Of a DNA stretch of 64,000 nucleotides, positions 41,975 to 51,056 are shown piece after piece (the stretch's first letter is position 1; each line of letters begins with the position of its first letter). Made by a program: the position numbers and the translations under genes. Source of the stretch: Nocardioides marmorisolisilvae (GTDB lineage: Bacteria; Actinomycetota; Actinomycetes; Propionibacteriales; Nocardioidaceae); contig NZ_RJSG01000003.1 of NCBI RefSeq assembly GCF_003725775.1, positions 113,307 through 177,306 on the forward strand, written 5' to 3'. A model generated the notes under the pieces. The model saw only the letters and a program-made list of their open reading frames with translations, ran no database searches and was not told the DNA's origin.

Positions 41975-44900
41975 ATGACCGTGCACAAGCTCAGCGCCGG
42001 CGACGGCTACACGTACCTGACTCGGCAGGTCGCCTCTGCGGACAACTTCCGGGCACATGGTCAGTCGCTGGCGGAGTACTACGTCGCGCGCGGAAACCCA
42101 CCAGGAGTCTGGATGGGCCACGGCGCTGCCCAGCTCGAGATCGCCGGGAGCGTCGTCACCGAGTCGCAGATGAAGGCGCTGTTCGGGCGGGGAATGCACC
42201 CGGACGGCAAACAGAAACTGGGGTCGGCCTACCCGAACTACTCCGACCTAGCTCCGTACACAGAGCGCCTCGCGGGTCGGCTCGCGGAGTGGGAGGAGGC
42301 GAACGGTCGGCCACCGTCAGAGACCGTGCGAAACCGCTTGGCCGCAATGGAAGCTCGCCGCGGTCGACGCGCCGTCTCGGGTTACGACCTCGTGTTCACC
42401 CCGGTGAAGTCCGTCTCCCTCCTCTGGGCTCTCGGCGGTCCCGAAGTCCGCGAGCAGGTCGAGGCGGCGCACCAGGCCGCGGTGGCGAACGCGCTCGCAT
42501 GGATCGAGGAGCACGCCGCCTACACGCGGGTCGGTCGCGGCGGAACGGCACAGATCGACACGACCGGATTGATCTGCGCCGCCTTCGACCACCGCGAATC
42601 GCGGGCCGGCGACCCGGATCTGCACACCCACGTCGCAGTTGCCAACAAGGTGTGCGGAGTCGATGGCAAATGGCGTTCATTAGACGCCCGAATCCTGTAC
42701 GCGCTGGGCGTCGCCGCTTCTGAGCGCTACAACACCCGCATTGAGGACGAACTGGCGCAAAGGCTCGACGTCCGCTTCGTCGACAGCCGGGCCAGGGCCG
42801 ACAAGCGCCAGGTCCGCGAGATCGAAGGAGTGCCACCCGACCTGATTCAGCACTTCTCGCGGCGTCGCGCCGCGATCGAGTCGCGCTACGCCGAACTGCG
42901 GCGCGTCTACCGCGACGAGCACGGCCGGGAGCCCGACAACGCCACCCAGCTCCAGCTCGCACAACAGGCCACCTTGGAGACCAGAGACAGCAAAGAACGG
43001 GCGCGAACACTCGCAGAGCAGGTCGAAGACTGGGAGGTCGAAGCGCGAGGTTTGCTGGGTTCAAGACGATTTGGTCGGTTTGTGTCGGCATGTCGTGGGC
43101 AGGCTGACGCTGTGCGCCGGCCGTCCCCTGCCGAAACCGCCGCATTGGCGACGGAGGTTGTGCGCTGCGTGTCCAGCGAGCGGTCCACGTGGACCATCTG
43201 GAACGTCCAGGCAGAGGCCGAGCGGTTGCTTCGTTCAACGCGCCTCGGGACACCCGCACAGCGAGAAGCGCTAACGGCCGCCGTTGTGGAGCAGGCCACC
43301 GGACCGGACCTCTCCATTCGAATCCGCCCACCCGAGCTGATCGCTGAACCTTCGGAGCTTGTTCGTTCAAGCGATGGCGAGAGCGTGTTCGTGGTTCACG
43401 GAGGCGACCGCTACACATCTGGACGCGTGCTGCTCGCAGAGGACGCACTCGTCGCTGCTGCGCGAGACGAGTCGCAGACCTGCGTCGACGAGATCGTTCT
43501 GGAAGCAGCTCTCGCCGTTCACGAATCTTCCTCGGGTCTGCATCTCGACCCGGGACAGCGGTCGCTCGTGCACGCCTTCGCTGGCAACCCGAACCGAATC
43601 GTCGTCGGGATCGGTCCCGCTGGGGCCGGCAAGACGACTGCGATGAAGGCCTTTGCAGACGTCTGGATCGCCAACGGTGGGCGCGTGGTCCCGCTCGCAA
43701 CCAGCGCCCGGGCGGCCGAAGTGCTGGCGCTCGAGCTAGGTACGCGGGCCGAAAACCTGCACAAGTTCTTGTATGAGCAGGATCGATCGACTGCGACCTC
43801 GCAACCGGACTCGTGGTTCGACGTCCGGAAAGGCGACGTCATCCTCGTCGACGAAGCAGGCATGGCGGGCACGATGCAGCTCGCCGCTCTCCTGGGCGTG
43901 GCCGAGGACCGTGGAGCGATCATTCGGCTGCTTGGCGATCCGGCGCAGCTCGCGTCCGTGGACGCTGGCGGGGCTCTCCGCCTTATCGAACAAGAGGCGG
44001 GCGCCACCTACCTGACCGACCTCCATCGATTTGCAGATCCGGCAGAAGGCAACGCGACGCTGAGGCTGCGCAACGGGGACGAGTCAGCGCTCGACTTCTA
44101 CAAGGACCGCGATCGCATTCGCAGCGGCGGGCGCGATGCAATGCTCGAAGCGGCGTACGAGGGCTGGGCGCAGGACGTCCGCGGCGGCAAGGTTTCGGTC
44201 CTCGTCGCCGCGACCAGCGAGGACGTCAGCGCTCTTAACGCCAGGGCGCGAACCGAACGAGTCCTTGCCGGGCAGGTCGACCTCGACGGAACCGAGATCA
44301 GCGACGGAAACATTGCTGCTGCCGGTGACTGGGTCGTGACTCGACGCAATCAGCGGACCCTCACTTGGGCTCGGGGACGCTGGGTGCACAACGGAGACAC
44401 GTGGCGCGTCGACCGCGCGCATGCGGACGGCTCGCTGACCGTTCGCCCACTGGCTGGCCAGGGACGCGTCCGCCTTCCTTCGGCCTACGTAGCGGAAGCG
44501 GTCGAGCTCGCGTATGCCTCGACGGCACATCGAGCCCAGGGCTCGACGACAGATACGGCTCACGCACTCGTTACCCCCGAGATGACCCGGGAATCGCTCT
44601 ACGTTGCCTCGACCCGCGCTCGAGAGAGCACGACCTGGTACACCGCCGTCGAGAAGGCGATTTCCGTCGAGTGCAATTCGGATCCGGCTACGCCGAGCAC
44701 AGCTAGGGAAGTGATCAGCGGAGTCCTCAAGCGGTCCGGTGCAGAACGTTCGGCCACAGAAACGATCAGGTCCGTCATCGATGACGCGGCGTCACTCCCC
44801 TCGTTGATCAGCCACTACGAGCACGCCCTGGGAGTCGCTGCCGCGAACTGCCTTGAGCTCGCCACGACGGGACTGCCACCCCGAGCTCGTGCCGCTATCC

Positions 44901-45388
44901 TCGCCGATCGGTCGGCACCGCGGTTGGCTCGTGCTTTGGCTTCAGCCCCCGCCGCCATTGACCGGGCGAAACTCTTGCGAGAGGCATGGGGATGTAGCTC
45001 CCCTTCGGAACTGCCCACCCGCGTGGGCGAACTAGCCGGGAGACCGAGCGCCCAGACTTCGGAGGTTAGTCGTCCGCTCCCGTGGTTGGATCCGCCGACG
45101 GTCGGTCACCCCGCGTGGGACGAATACCTGGTCGGAAGAGCCGCTCTGATCAGGGACCGCGCAAACGGCCTCGGATCGCCCGCTGCGATCTATCGCGAAG
45201 CGTTTCGAATCACCACCTATGACGACCTCGGTCCGGTGCCCGCCCAAGGCACCCGACAAGCCGAGGCCTACGACGCCGCCCTCGCGTCCCTGCAGAAGAC
45301 AACAAGTCCGACTCACGACGCCCTTACGTCGCCGGTCCCCGTGCATCGTCCTGGCCACGGGCGAACGCATCCACAGCTGACCCGCTGA
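41975..45388 (+). CDS. MobF-family conjugative relaxase-helicase (TrwC/TraI type)
   Basis: A 1137-residue relaxase. The N-terminal TrwC domain has the expected tyrosines in AGDGYTYLTR (Tyr12/Tyr14) and the three-histidine motif His206, His217 and His219 (DPDLHTHV). The C-terminal half is a RecD-like helicase with Walker A GPAGAGKTT (about 547-555) and Walker B ILVDEAGMA (about 622-630), ending in a UvrD-like YASTAHRAQGST segment. It nicks the origin of transfer and unwinds DNA for conjugation. ATG 41975 is preferred to GTG 41963 because MTVHKL is the standard beginning. No T4SS genes follow, so the element is mobilisable or incomplete. Confidence 0.94.
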   Translation: MTVHKLSAGDGYTYLTRQVASADNFRAHGQSLAEYYVARGNPPGVWMGHGAAQLEIAGSVVTESQMKALFGRGMHPDGKQKLGSAYPNYSDLAPYTERLAGRLAEWEEANGRPPSETVRNRLAAMEARRGRRAVSGYDLVFTPVKSVSLLWALGGPEVREQVEAAHQAAVANALAWIEEHAAYTRVGRGGTAQIDTTGLICAAFDHRESRAGDPDLHTHVAVANKVCGVDGKWRSLDARILYALGVAASERYNTRIEDELAQRLDVRFVDSRARADKRQVREIEGVPPDLIQHFSRRRAAIESRYAELRRVYRDEHGREPDNATQLQLAQQATLETRDSKERARTLAEQVEDWEVEARGLLGSRRFGRFVSACRGQADAVRRPSPAETAALATEVVRCVSSERSTWTIWNVQAEAERLLRSTRLGTPAQREALTAAVVEQATGPDLSIRIRPPELIAEPSELVRSSDGESVFVVHGGDRYTSGRVLLAEDALVAAARDESQTCVDEIVLEAALAVHESSSGLHLDPGQRSLVHAFAGNPNRIVVGIGPAGAGKTTAMKAFADVWIANGGRVVPLATSARAAEVLALELGTRAENLHKFLYEQDRSTATSQPDSWFDVRKGDVILVDEAGMAGTMQLAALLGVAEDRGAIIRLLGDPAQLASVDAGGALRLIEQEAGATYLTDLHRFADPAEGNATLRLRNGDESALDFYKDRDRIRSGGRDAMLEAAYEGWAQDVRGGKVSVLVAATSEDVSALNARARTERVLAGQVDLDGTEISDGNIAAAGDWVVTRRNQRTLTWARGRWVHNGDTWRVDRAHADGSLTVRPLAGQGRVRLPSAYVAEAVELAYASTAHRAQGSTTDTAHALVTPEMTRESLYVASTRARESTTWYTAVEKAISVECNSDPATPSTAREVISGVLKRSGAERSATETIRSVIDDAASLPSLISHYEHALGVAAANCLELATTGLPPRARAAILADRSAPRLARALASAPAAIDRAKLLREAWGCSSPSELPTRVGELAGRPSAQTSEVSRPLPWLDPPTVGHPAWDEYLVGRAALIRDRANGLGSPAAIYREAFRITTYDDLGPVPAQGTRQAEAYDAALASLQKTTSPTHDALTSPVPVHRPGHGRTHPQLTR

Positions 45389-45426
45389 CCCCATACTCAT
45401 CTGCTGCACCGTTCTCGGGAGGTGCG

Positions 45427-46773
45427 ATGTTGCAGCCTGTCCTGGCGCGCCCAAATGCGCATTCTTCTTCGGCTCGAACCCGGGCTGCTACGTACGGCGA
45501 CCTGCTGTCCGCCTCGAAGCAAGCAGCAAGCGATGCCGACCAGACCGCGTCGACGCGAGGCCTGGACGTCGCAACCGTGAGGCTCGAGTTGGATGGCTAC
45601 GAACGGTTCCTGGTCACTGCAACTCGCCACATCCACGCGCTGCTTGATATCGCCGGCATCCCGGTTGGTCAGCACTGGGAGAACGACGTCCGGCTACCCC
45701 GGCGAGAGCGTCACCTGGGCGGAGCCGGCCACTGGCACAGAGCCGCTGACACTCTTGGTGCCGCTCACGACCTTGTCGCGAGCCACTTCGACGGCGTAAT
45801 GGTGCCGGTCACAGCCGAGGCGAAACGACTCGTACTCGGCCCCGCTGCGGCCGGTAGCTGCGCTGACGTCACGGCCTTCGTTCTCGCGGCGGTCGCCTCG
45901 TCCGACTCGCTGATCCACCGCGCCTCTCTCGCGCAGAAGCATGTGAGCCCCAAGCCCATCCCGCCCCAGGTCTTCACCCGCATCCGAAGGGCAAACCGCG
46001 GCGCGGGGCTCTCCGGACGCTCGACCCTGTGGGAACTGCGCCATGTGATCAATGGCGACGGCCCGCGGCTCGACGATCTGCTGACCGCGTACTCACCGGC
46101 AATCGAGTTCGGAACCAACAGTTTCGAGTCGTCGTTGGCGGCACTCCGCGTCTTGCGGGAAATCTCCCACCGCCAAGCCCTGGCTCAGGCACAGGCCAGT
46201 CCAGCAAGCCTGCGCGACCTCACTCTGGTGAGCAGCCGCATCCTGGCGCAGGCCGCTGAAAGGACCGCTAGCCAGTCGGCAGAGACGGGACTTGCACGAC
46301 TTCGCCGCGCGCACGCACTTGACCTCATCCAGCTTGCTCAGGACGCATGGACAGACGCACGGAGCGGCCTAACCACCAAGGTTCGTGGCGTGACGCGCGC
46401 ACCAGCTGTCTACCAGGCAGCCGCGAACGACCTTCTGACTTCAGAGCTCGCACGCTCTGAACACAGCGCCTTGGTCCTTGCTCTGCCAGCCCTGGCACGC
46501 GACGCAGCCCACACCGTTGAACGGCTTGCCGCGTCGCGAGATCTGGTCACTGTCCAGCGCGATGCGCTCGCAACCCGTGATGCCTGGAGGCCGATCACCT
46601 CAAGCCAGGGACGAGAACTAGTTGGTCGATTCCTCGCTGCGGAGCAAGCGTCACTCCGAGTGGGTAGCGCGGTGCTGACCGCGACTCGAACCGTGCCGAC
46701 TCGACCTGCTGGCGTGCCAACGATGAACCTGGAAGCTGGTCGTGATCATGGGCTTGGCCGCTCGCATGTCTAA
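45427..46773 (+). CDS. Hypothetical protein between relaxase and primase-like genes
   Basis: A 448-residue, mostly helical, Ala/Arg/Ser-rich protein with no membrane segment, signal or catalytic motif I recognise. ATG 45427 follows GGGAGGTG with ideal spacing. It starts 38 bases after the relaxase and overlaps the primase-like gene by 32 bases, so it belongs to the plasmid-type module, perhaps as a DNA-processing or replication accessory protein. Heptad-like stretches (for example LAQAAERTASQSAETGLARL) suggest coiled coils. Confidence 0.55.
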   Translation: MLQPVLARPNAHSSSARTRAATYGDLLSASKQAASDADQTASTRGLDVATVRLELDGYERFLVTATRHIHALLDIAGIPVGQHWENDVRLPRRERHLGGAGHWHRAADTLGAAHDLVASHFDGVMVPVTAEAKRLVLGPAAAGSCADVTAFVLAAVASSDSLIHRASLAQKHVSPKPIPPQVFTRIRRANRGAGLSGRSTLWELRHVINGDGPRLDDLLTAYSPAIEFGTNSFESSLAALRVLREISHRQALAQAQASPASLRDLTLVSSRILAQAAERTASQSAETGLARLRRAHALDLIQLAQDAWTDARSGLTTKVRGVTRAPAVYQAAANDLLTSELARSEHSALVLALPALARDAAHTVERLAASRDLVTVQRDALATRDAWRPITSSQGRELVGRFLAAEQASLRVGSAVLTATRTVPTRPAGVPTMNLEAGRDHGLGRSHV

Positions 46774-47857
46774 GCCCGCCTACAACTCGTTCCAGCGTCA
46801 GCTCATTGCGGCCAACGAGGACGCCGCCGCCTTCTTCAGGCGTCACCTTCTCGGCAGAGTCGAACCCGGTCCGCGCCTTTACCTGATCGAAAGGGGCTTC
46901 GGGTTTCTCGTTGAAGAATCGAAATGGGCCGCGGGCTATGCGCCAGGAACCTGGGTTGGGCTACGAAACCACCTGGCTGGTCTGGGGTACTCCGATGACG
47001 TCATGTTGGCCTCGGGTCTCCTTTCAACTGGCGCGAAGGGACAGATGTACGACACGTTTCGAGACCGCGTCACGCTGCCCGTAAGAGATGCGGCCGGTCA
47101 CGTGATCGCGTTCATCGCGCGAAAGGCGCCCAACGCTCCGGGCTCGTCTCCGAAGTACCTCAACACGAGGCGGACAGAGATCTTCAACAAGGGGACCGCC
47201 CTATTCGGCTTGTCCGAACTTTCGACGGCCGTACCCGAGCGGGTCGTAGTGACCGAGGGACCGTTCGATGCAATCGCCGCGGACTTGGCCACGGGAGGCG
47301 AGACTGCTGCTCTGGCGGTCTGCGGGACCGCCCTGACTGCCGAGCACGCCAGCACGATCAGCCAGCTGGGAGCGAAGGACGTCGTTCTTGCGTTCGACCC
47401 GGACGCCGCTGGCGGACGTGCGATTGCATGCGCGTTTCACCACCTCGCTGGCACCACCGACGTCCTTGCGGCGCATCTACCCTCGCGCCTTGATCCCGCG
47501 GGCGCGTTGGCAGCGCTTGGCCCGACCGTGCTCGGCCAATCAATCAAGAGGGCAAGGCCCGCCGCCGACGAGGTGGTCGACCAGCACTTCCGTTCGTGGA
47601 GATCAGACCAGGTTGGAGCTGAAGCAACGGTCTGCCTGCTACGTGAGGTTCTGACCGATGTCCGCCGGATGCCGAAAGAGCAGGTAGCGCGACAGGTCGC
47701 ACGGCTCGCCGAGGCGCTCCCGTTCACACCCGCGCAGATCACGGAGGAACTGGTCGACCTTGACGACTCAAAATCGGCTCGCACAGAAGCGCCGTCACGG
47801 CTGACTGCACCGCTCGCCCCGCCTGAGCGGAAAGTGGCTCAAGGCAGGTGTCCGTAG
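46742..47857 (+). CDS. Toprim domain protein (DnaG-like primase core)
   Basis: A 371-residue protein resembling the catalytic part of DnaG. It lacks the zinc-binding domain; residues about 10-150 correspond to the DnaG-like core fold (YLIERGFGF, RDRVTLPVRDAAGHVIAFIARK), and the Toprim motifs are VVVTEGPFDAIA (about 167-178) and LAFDPDAAGGRA (about 217-228). Such genes sit beside relaxases on actinobacterial integrative or conjugative elements and probably prime the transferred strand. The start is GTG 46742, ATG 46748 or ATG 46766. Overlaps the previous gene. Confidence 0.82.
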   Translation: MIMGLAARMSKPAYNSFQRQLIAANEDAAAFFRRHLLGRVEPGPRLYLIERGFGFLVEESKWAAGYAPGTWVGLRNHLAGLGYSDDVMLASGLLSTGAKGQMYDTFRDRVTLPVRDAAGHVIAFIARKAPNAPGSSPKYLNTRRTEIFNKGTALFGLSELSTAVPERVVVTEGPFDAIAADLATGGETAALAVCGTALTAEHASTISQLGAKDVVLAFDPDAAGGRAIACAFHHLAGTTDVLAAHLPSRLDPAGALAALGPTVLGQSIKRARPAADEVVDQHFRSWRSDQVGAEATVCLLREVLTDVRRMPKEQVARQVARLAEALPFTPAQITEELVDLDDSKSARTEAPSRLTAPLAPPERKVAQGRCP

Positions 47858-47907
47858 ATGGGCGTACTGTTGTTGGAGACTCTCCGCCGACTCGGGAGGT
47901 GGGTGCA

Positions 47908-48189
47908 ATGTCAGAGTCTGTTCGACCCAAGCGGGTCGTGATCGTCGATGCAGACAACCCCATGGAGGAGATTCAAGGGGAGTTCTTCTGGCGCGAAGAC
48001 CACGAACGCATCCTGGACGAGGAGCGCCGAAGCGCCTACAAAGCCGGGGTGCGGGACGGCTTGAGCAGCCGAGATCGACCGATCAGAGTCGTAGTCCGGC
48101 AGCGCCGCCGTTTCGCCGGCCCGCGGATGTTTCTGCTCGCTCTGGTGATTTCTGCTTGGTTTGTTGTGCTCGTACAGGGCTGGCGTTAG
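47908..48189 (+). CDS. Small membrane protein of unknown function
   Basis: A 93-residue protein with a charged N-terminal part and one C-terminal helix (about 72-91: RMFLLALVISAWFVVLVQGW). ATG 47908 follows GGGAGGTGG and is preferred to the in-frame ATG at 47848. It starts 51 bases after the primase-like gene and is probably the last gene of the mobilisation module. Single-pass topology with cytoplasmic N-terminus is suggested by Arg-rich residues before the helix. No family recognised. Confidence 0.6.
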   Translation: MSESVRPKRVVIVDADNPMEEIQGEFFWREDHERILDEERRSAYKAGVRDGLSSRDRPIRVVVRQRRRFAGPRMFLLALVISAWFVVLVQGWR

Positions 48190-48287
48190 GCGGGCAGACG
48201 CGGCGGAATGAGGCGACTCTCGCCCGTGTCGGCGCCTCAGGTTGTTCGCCGCGTTCGGGCGTGATCTCCTCCCCGGCGGGCCGACGG

Positions 48288-48674
48288 TTACTCGCCGTCA
48301 CTGGTTGTTGGAGGTGCGAGTGGCATTTCTGTCCAGGCTTTGGCGAGGTCGTCGAGCGTCAACCTGCTGCATTGGCCGTTGGCGAGCTCGGTGAGCGTCA
48401 GTGCGTCCCAGAAATCGGCATGCCGGTCGCATTCCAGTACGGCGGTGACAAGACCGCGAACCGGTGCCTTGTGGTGCTCGGAGGCGACTTGGACAAAGCG
48501 ATGACCGGAGTCTTTTGCCCGCCAGGCCAGGACGGCGGGTTGGTCCAAGGTTCTGGCCCAGGCGAGGAGCTCAGAGGGGTTGTCGACAGTCGCGGTGACA
48601 TCGCCGAGGATGTCGAGCTCGCTACTGATTCGGAGCAGGGTGGAAAGTTCTCGGGCGTCTCCCGCGCGCAGCAT
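48288..48674 (-). CDS. Hypothetical protein
   Basis: A 128-residue soluble protein with no recognised domain. The start ATG 48674 is preceded by AAGGAGGA, which supports expression on this strand; a longer frame on the other strand over the same bases reads poorly and runs into the terminator hairpin. The content of Leu/Trp/Asp and helix-prone stretches suggests a small globular fold. It is flanked by the mobilisation genes on the left and the Hsp20 terminator on the right. Confidence 0.6.
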   Translation of the reverse strand: MLRAGDARELSTLLRISSELDILGDVTATVDNPSELLAWARTLDQPAVLAWRAKDSGHRFVQVASEHHKAPVRGLVTAVLECDRHADFWDALTLTELANGQCSRLTLDDLAKAWTEMPLAPPTTSDGE

Positions 48675-48745
48675 CGGTCCTCCTTGGGGATTCTCGAAGG
48701 TGCCGGAATCGACGTTCAGGCGGGAGGCTGGGTAAACGTCGTGCA

Positions 48746-48779
48746 GGGCTGCCCAGAGCCACTTGGCTCTGGGCAGCCC
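48746..48779 (-). terminator. Hairpin terminator after hsp20
   Basis: Perfect 15-bp stem GGGCTGCCCAGAGCC/GGCTCTGGGCAGCCC with loop ACTT, 23 bases past the Hsp20 stop codon and upstream of the hypothetical gene, so it separates the two minus-strand genes. Confidence 0.85.
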
Positions 48780-48801
48780 GAGTCTTGGGCTTCGGCTCGG
48801 C

Positions 48802-49230
48802 TCAAGTAGTGATGGCAGCGGTCTCGGGTGCAGCGGTGCTGCGGACCTCGATCTTGCGCGGCTTGGCCTTCTCCGCCACCGGGATGGTCAGCCGCAGGAC
48901 ACCGTCGGCGTACGCGGCGTCGATGTGCTCCAGATCCAGGTTGTCACCCAGGACCAGTTGCCGGCTGAACAACCCCCGGGGCCGTTCGGTGGCCAGCATC
49001 TCCCAGTCGCCGTTGCGCACGACACGCTCGGCTCGGACGGTCAAGACGTTGCGTTCGATGTCCAGGTCGATGCTCTCCTTGGCGATGCCGGGGAGGTCGA
49101 ACTCGAGCACGAAGGCGTCGCCTTCGCGCCAAGCATCCATCGGCATCACGGCTGGACGATTGGTCGTGCCGGCGAGCTGCTGGCTGAGTCGGTCGAACTC
49201 ACGGAACGGGTCTGCGGTACGCAGCAACAT
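48802..49230 (-). CDS. Hsp20/alpha-crystallin small heat-shock protein
   Basis: A 142-residue small heat-shock chaperone. The alpha-crystallin domain (about 35-130) has [21 protein letters not shown] and the C-terminal [11 protein letters not shown] pattern with the IxV-type tail replaced by KIEV. ATG 49230 is preferred to the upstream start because AAGGAGG lies 7 bases before it. It is divergent from an HspR-like gene, a pairing common in actinobacteria. Confidence 0.92.
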   Translation of the reverse strand: MLLRTADPFREFDRLSQQLAGTTNRPAVMPMDAWREGDAFVLEFDLPGIAKESIDLDIERNVLTVRAERVVRNGDWEMLATERPRGLFSRQLVLGDNLDLEHIDAAYADGVLRLTIPVAEKAKPRKIEVRSTAAPETAAITT

Positions 49231-49273
49231 GACGAATCCTCCTTGTCTCACGGGTAGCCAGATCTGTGCTGGC

Positions 49274-49317
49274 CGATATAGGTTTTATATAGCAAGAGAC
49301 GGAGTAAGAGGCAAGAG
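49274..49317. promoter_or_regulatory. AT-rich divergent promoter and repeats between hsp20 and hspR-like gene
   Basis: An AT-rich palindrome-like stretch (CGATATAGGTTTTATATAGC, 49274-49293) stands out in the high-GC context and can serve as promoter or operator. GCAAGAG occurs twice (49292-49298 and 49311-49317), 19 bases apart. No full HAIR element (CTTGAGT-N7-ACTCAAG) is visible. Confidence 0.45.
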
Positions 49318-49330
49318 GAGGTGGTGGGCT

Positions 49331-49621
49331 GTGTTGGATCGAGACCGGGCGGTTTTTGCCATCTCTGTGGCGGCAGAGTTGTCCGGGACCACGGTGCAGA
49401 ACTTGCGCGCGTACGAACGCAGCGGCCTGCTCGAGCCACAGCGCACCGAGGGCGGGACGCGTCGCTACAGCGAAGTCGACGTCGAACGGCTTACGCGCAT
49501 CAGGACGCTGCTTGATGCTGGGTTGAACATCGCGGGTATCGAGCGAGTGCTGACACTCGAGGAGCAAGTCCACGAACTGCAGATTGAACTCGCCAGCAAG
49601 CCACCCAGAACTGGCCGCTAG
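49331..49621 (+). CDS. MerR-family HspR-like heat-shock repressor
   Basis: A 96-residue regulator with a MerR winged HTH (AVFAISVAAELSG, NLRAYERSGLLEPQRTEGGTRRYS, residues about 7-50) and a C-terminal helix that mediates dimerisation. The sequence is closest to HspR, which represses chaperone genes by binding with DnaK. GTG 49331 follows GAGGAGG. It is divergent from hsp20 across about 100 bases, so it likely controls both genes. As a small standalone copy in an island, it may be a second HspR. Confidence 0.85.
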   Translation: MLDRDRAVFAISVAAELSGTTVQNLRAYERSGLLEPQRTEGGTRRYSEVDVERLTRIRTLLDAGLNIAGIERVLTLEEQVHELQIELASKPPRTGR

Positions 49622-49746
49622 CTGACGACGCCGACTCGCGGCGGAGTGACGCATGCTCGCTACCCGGCAAACGCTCTCGCACACTGTCAGCGGACCTGAA
49701 CCGTAAAGGGCGAAGCGACTCGGCCCGTCCTGGCAGACTGTGGTGA

Positions 49747-50865
49747 GTGCCGCGCAAGATCCTGGTTAAGGGAGGCTCCGCCGGGCCTATCGATTTCGTC
49801 GAGGTCCCTGCGGCAGACGAACACGAGCTTCAGGAAACGCTTCGCGCGCATCCCCAGCTGATCCCGGCAGAGGACCTAGGTCTTTCCGGAGACCTGCTCG
49901 TTGTCGGCCGAGAGACCCAGCTTGCATCCGGCGCTATCGACCTGCTCTGCCTGTCGAGGTCGGGGGAACTCGTCATCATCGAGTTCAAGACGGGGCCGAA
50001 GAACCCTGACTTCAGGCACGCACTCGCTCAAGTCATCGACTACGGCTCGGATATTTGGAAGCTGGGCGGGTGGACTGCGTTCGACCAGGGTGTCGTTCAT
50101 CGCTACCTAAGCAGCAAGTGGGTCGAGCCGACCTACGCGTCCTGTGACGGCCTACAGGCCGCAGCCACCAAGGCGTGGGCACTTAATCCCGAGGAATGGG
50201 AGGTGCTCACCGATCGACTCGACCAGGTCATCAAGAAGGGCGACTTCCACTTTGTAGTCGCCGCCCAGCGCTTCGTCGACCCGATGAAGGTCTCGGTCAG
50301 TTACCTGAACGAGACCACTCAGGCCGGGCGGTACTTCCTCGTCGAGGTAGTCCGGCTCGACGGCGCGGGACTGACGGCGTATGCCGCGCAAGTGGTCCAC
50401 AAACCCGAGGTTCGAGGAGGTGCCGGGTCTAGCCCCGCTGCGAAGGCGTCAGAGGCGGCGTTCTTGGCTGCGATCGCAGACCTTGACTACCACGAGGCAA
50501 TGAATGAGCTGTTCGCATCGGTAAAAGCGCTGGGTCTGACGATGGAGTGGGGCTCGAAGGGGGCATCCATCAGGTTGAAGTCACCAGACCAGCAAGAGCC
50601 CATCTCGGTCGGTTGGGTCTTCCTAGAGGGCGACCAGTGGACGTGGGCCAAGCACGTAACGTTCGGCGTCGACCCGAGCACGTTGAAGAATCACCCAAGC
50701 ATTGAGCCGGCCATTCTCGAATTCTGCCAAAAGATCAGCCTGGTCGCCGGGGGTAACCCGGCCGGGAGCAATTCCAACGCGGTCATCTTCGAACCGTCAG
50801 TGTTCGTGAAGAAGCGTGAAGATTTGATCGCACTTATCGGCGAACTGGCTGCAAGGTCCTCCTAG
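49747..50865 (+). CDS. PD-(D/E)XK nuclease (NucS/DUF91-like) protein
   Basis: A 372-residue protein with an N-terminal restriction-endonuclease-fold domain. Asp65 in AIDLLCLS, Glu79 and Lys81 in VIIEFKTG form the D...ExK core, within a segment typical of NucS/DUF91-like and archaeal NucS-type nucleases. The C-terminal half (about 200-372) is of unknown function and contains mixed alpha/beta elements. A lone nuclease beside mobilisation genes could be part of a defence or DNA-repair function of the element. GTG 49747 lies just after GTGA and lacks a strong ribosome site. Confidence 0.75.
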   Translation: MPRKILVKGGSAGPIDFVEVPAADEHELQETLRAHPQLIPAEDLGLSGDLLVVGRETQLASGAIDLLCLSRSGELVIIEFKTGPKNPDFRHALAQVIDYGSDIWKLGGWTAFDQGVVHRYLSSKWVEPTYASCDGLQAAATKAWALNPEEWEVLTDRLDQVIKKGDFHFVVAAQRFVDPMKVSVSYLNETTQAGRYFLVEVVRLDGAGLTAYAAQVVHKPEVRGGAGSSPAAKASEAAFLAAIADLDYHEAMNELFASVKALGLTMEWGSKGASIRLKSPDQQEPISVGWVFLEGDQWTWAKHVTFGVDPSTLKNHPSIEPAILEFCQKISLVAGGNPAGSNSNAVIFEPSVFVKKREDLIALIGELAARSS

Positions 50866-51056
50866 GACTCGCAGTCAGGGTCAGGTCGTCCGGGCATCAA
50901 CTCATCGGGAAACGTTCGGTAGGGCGGCGCCGCGGCCACATACGTCGTAGGCGGTGGAACGGCACAGCACAGCCAGTGGGCTCTTCGGCGGTTGGTGAGG
51001 CCTCATTACGTTCCCGAATCGCTCGGGCTGACGGGAATCAGGGCTCGCGACACCTC
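50866..51056. other. Convergent intergenic region
   Basis: Lies between the nuclease and lipoprotein stop codons. I see no gene, tRNA or strong hairpin; base composition is slightly lower in GC than the core. Confidence 0.4.

Noticed and set aside
48156-48809. 217-codon frame on the plus strand over the hypothetical gene and terminator
   Set aside because: It covers a 15-bp terminator hairpin, lacks a ribosome site and reads poorly as protein, while the opposite strand has AAGGAGGA before ATG 48674.
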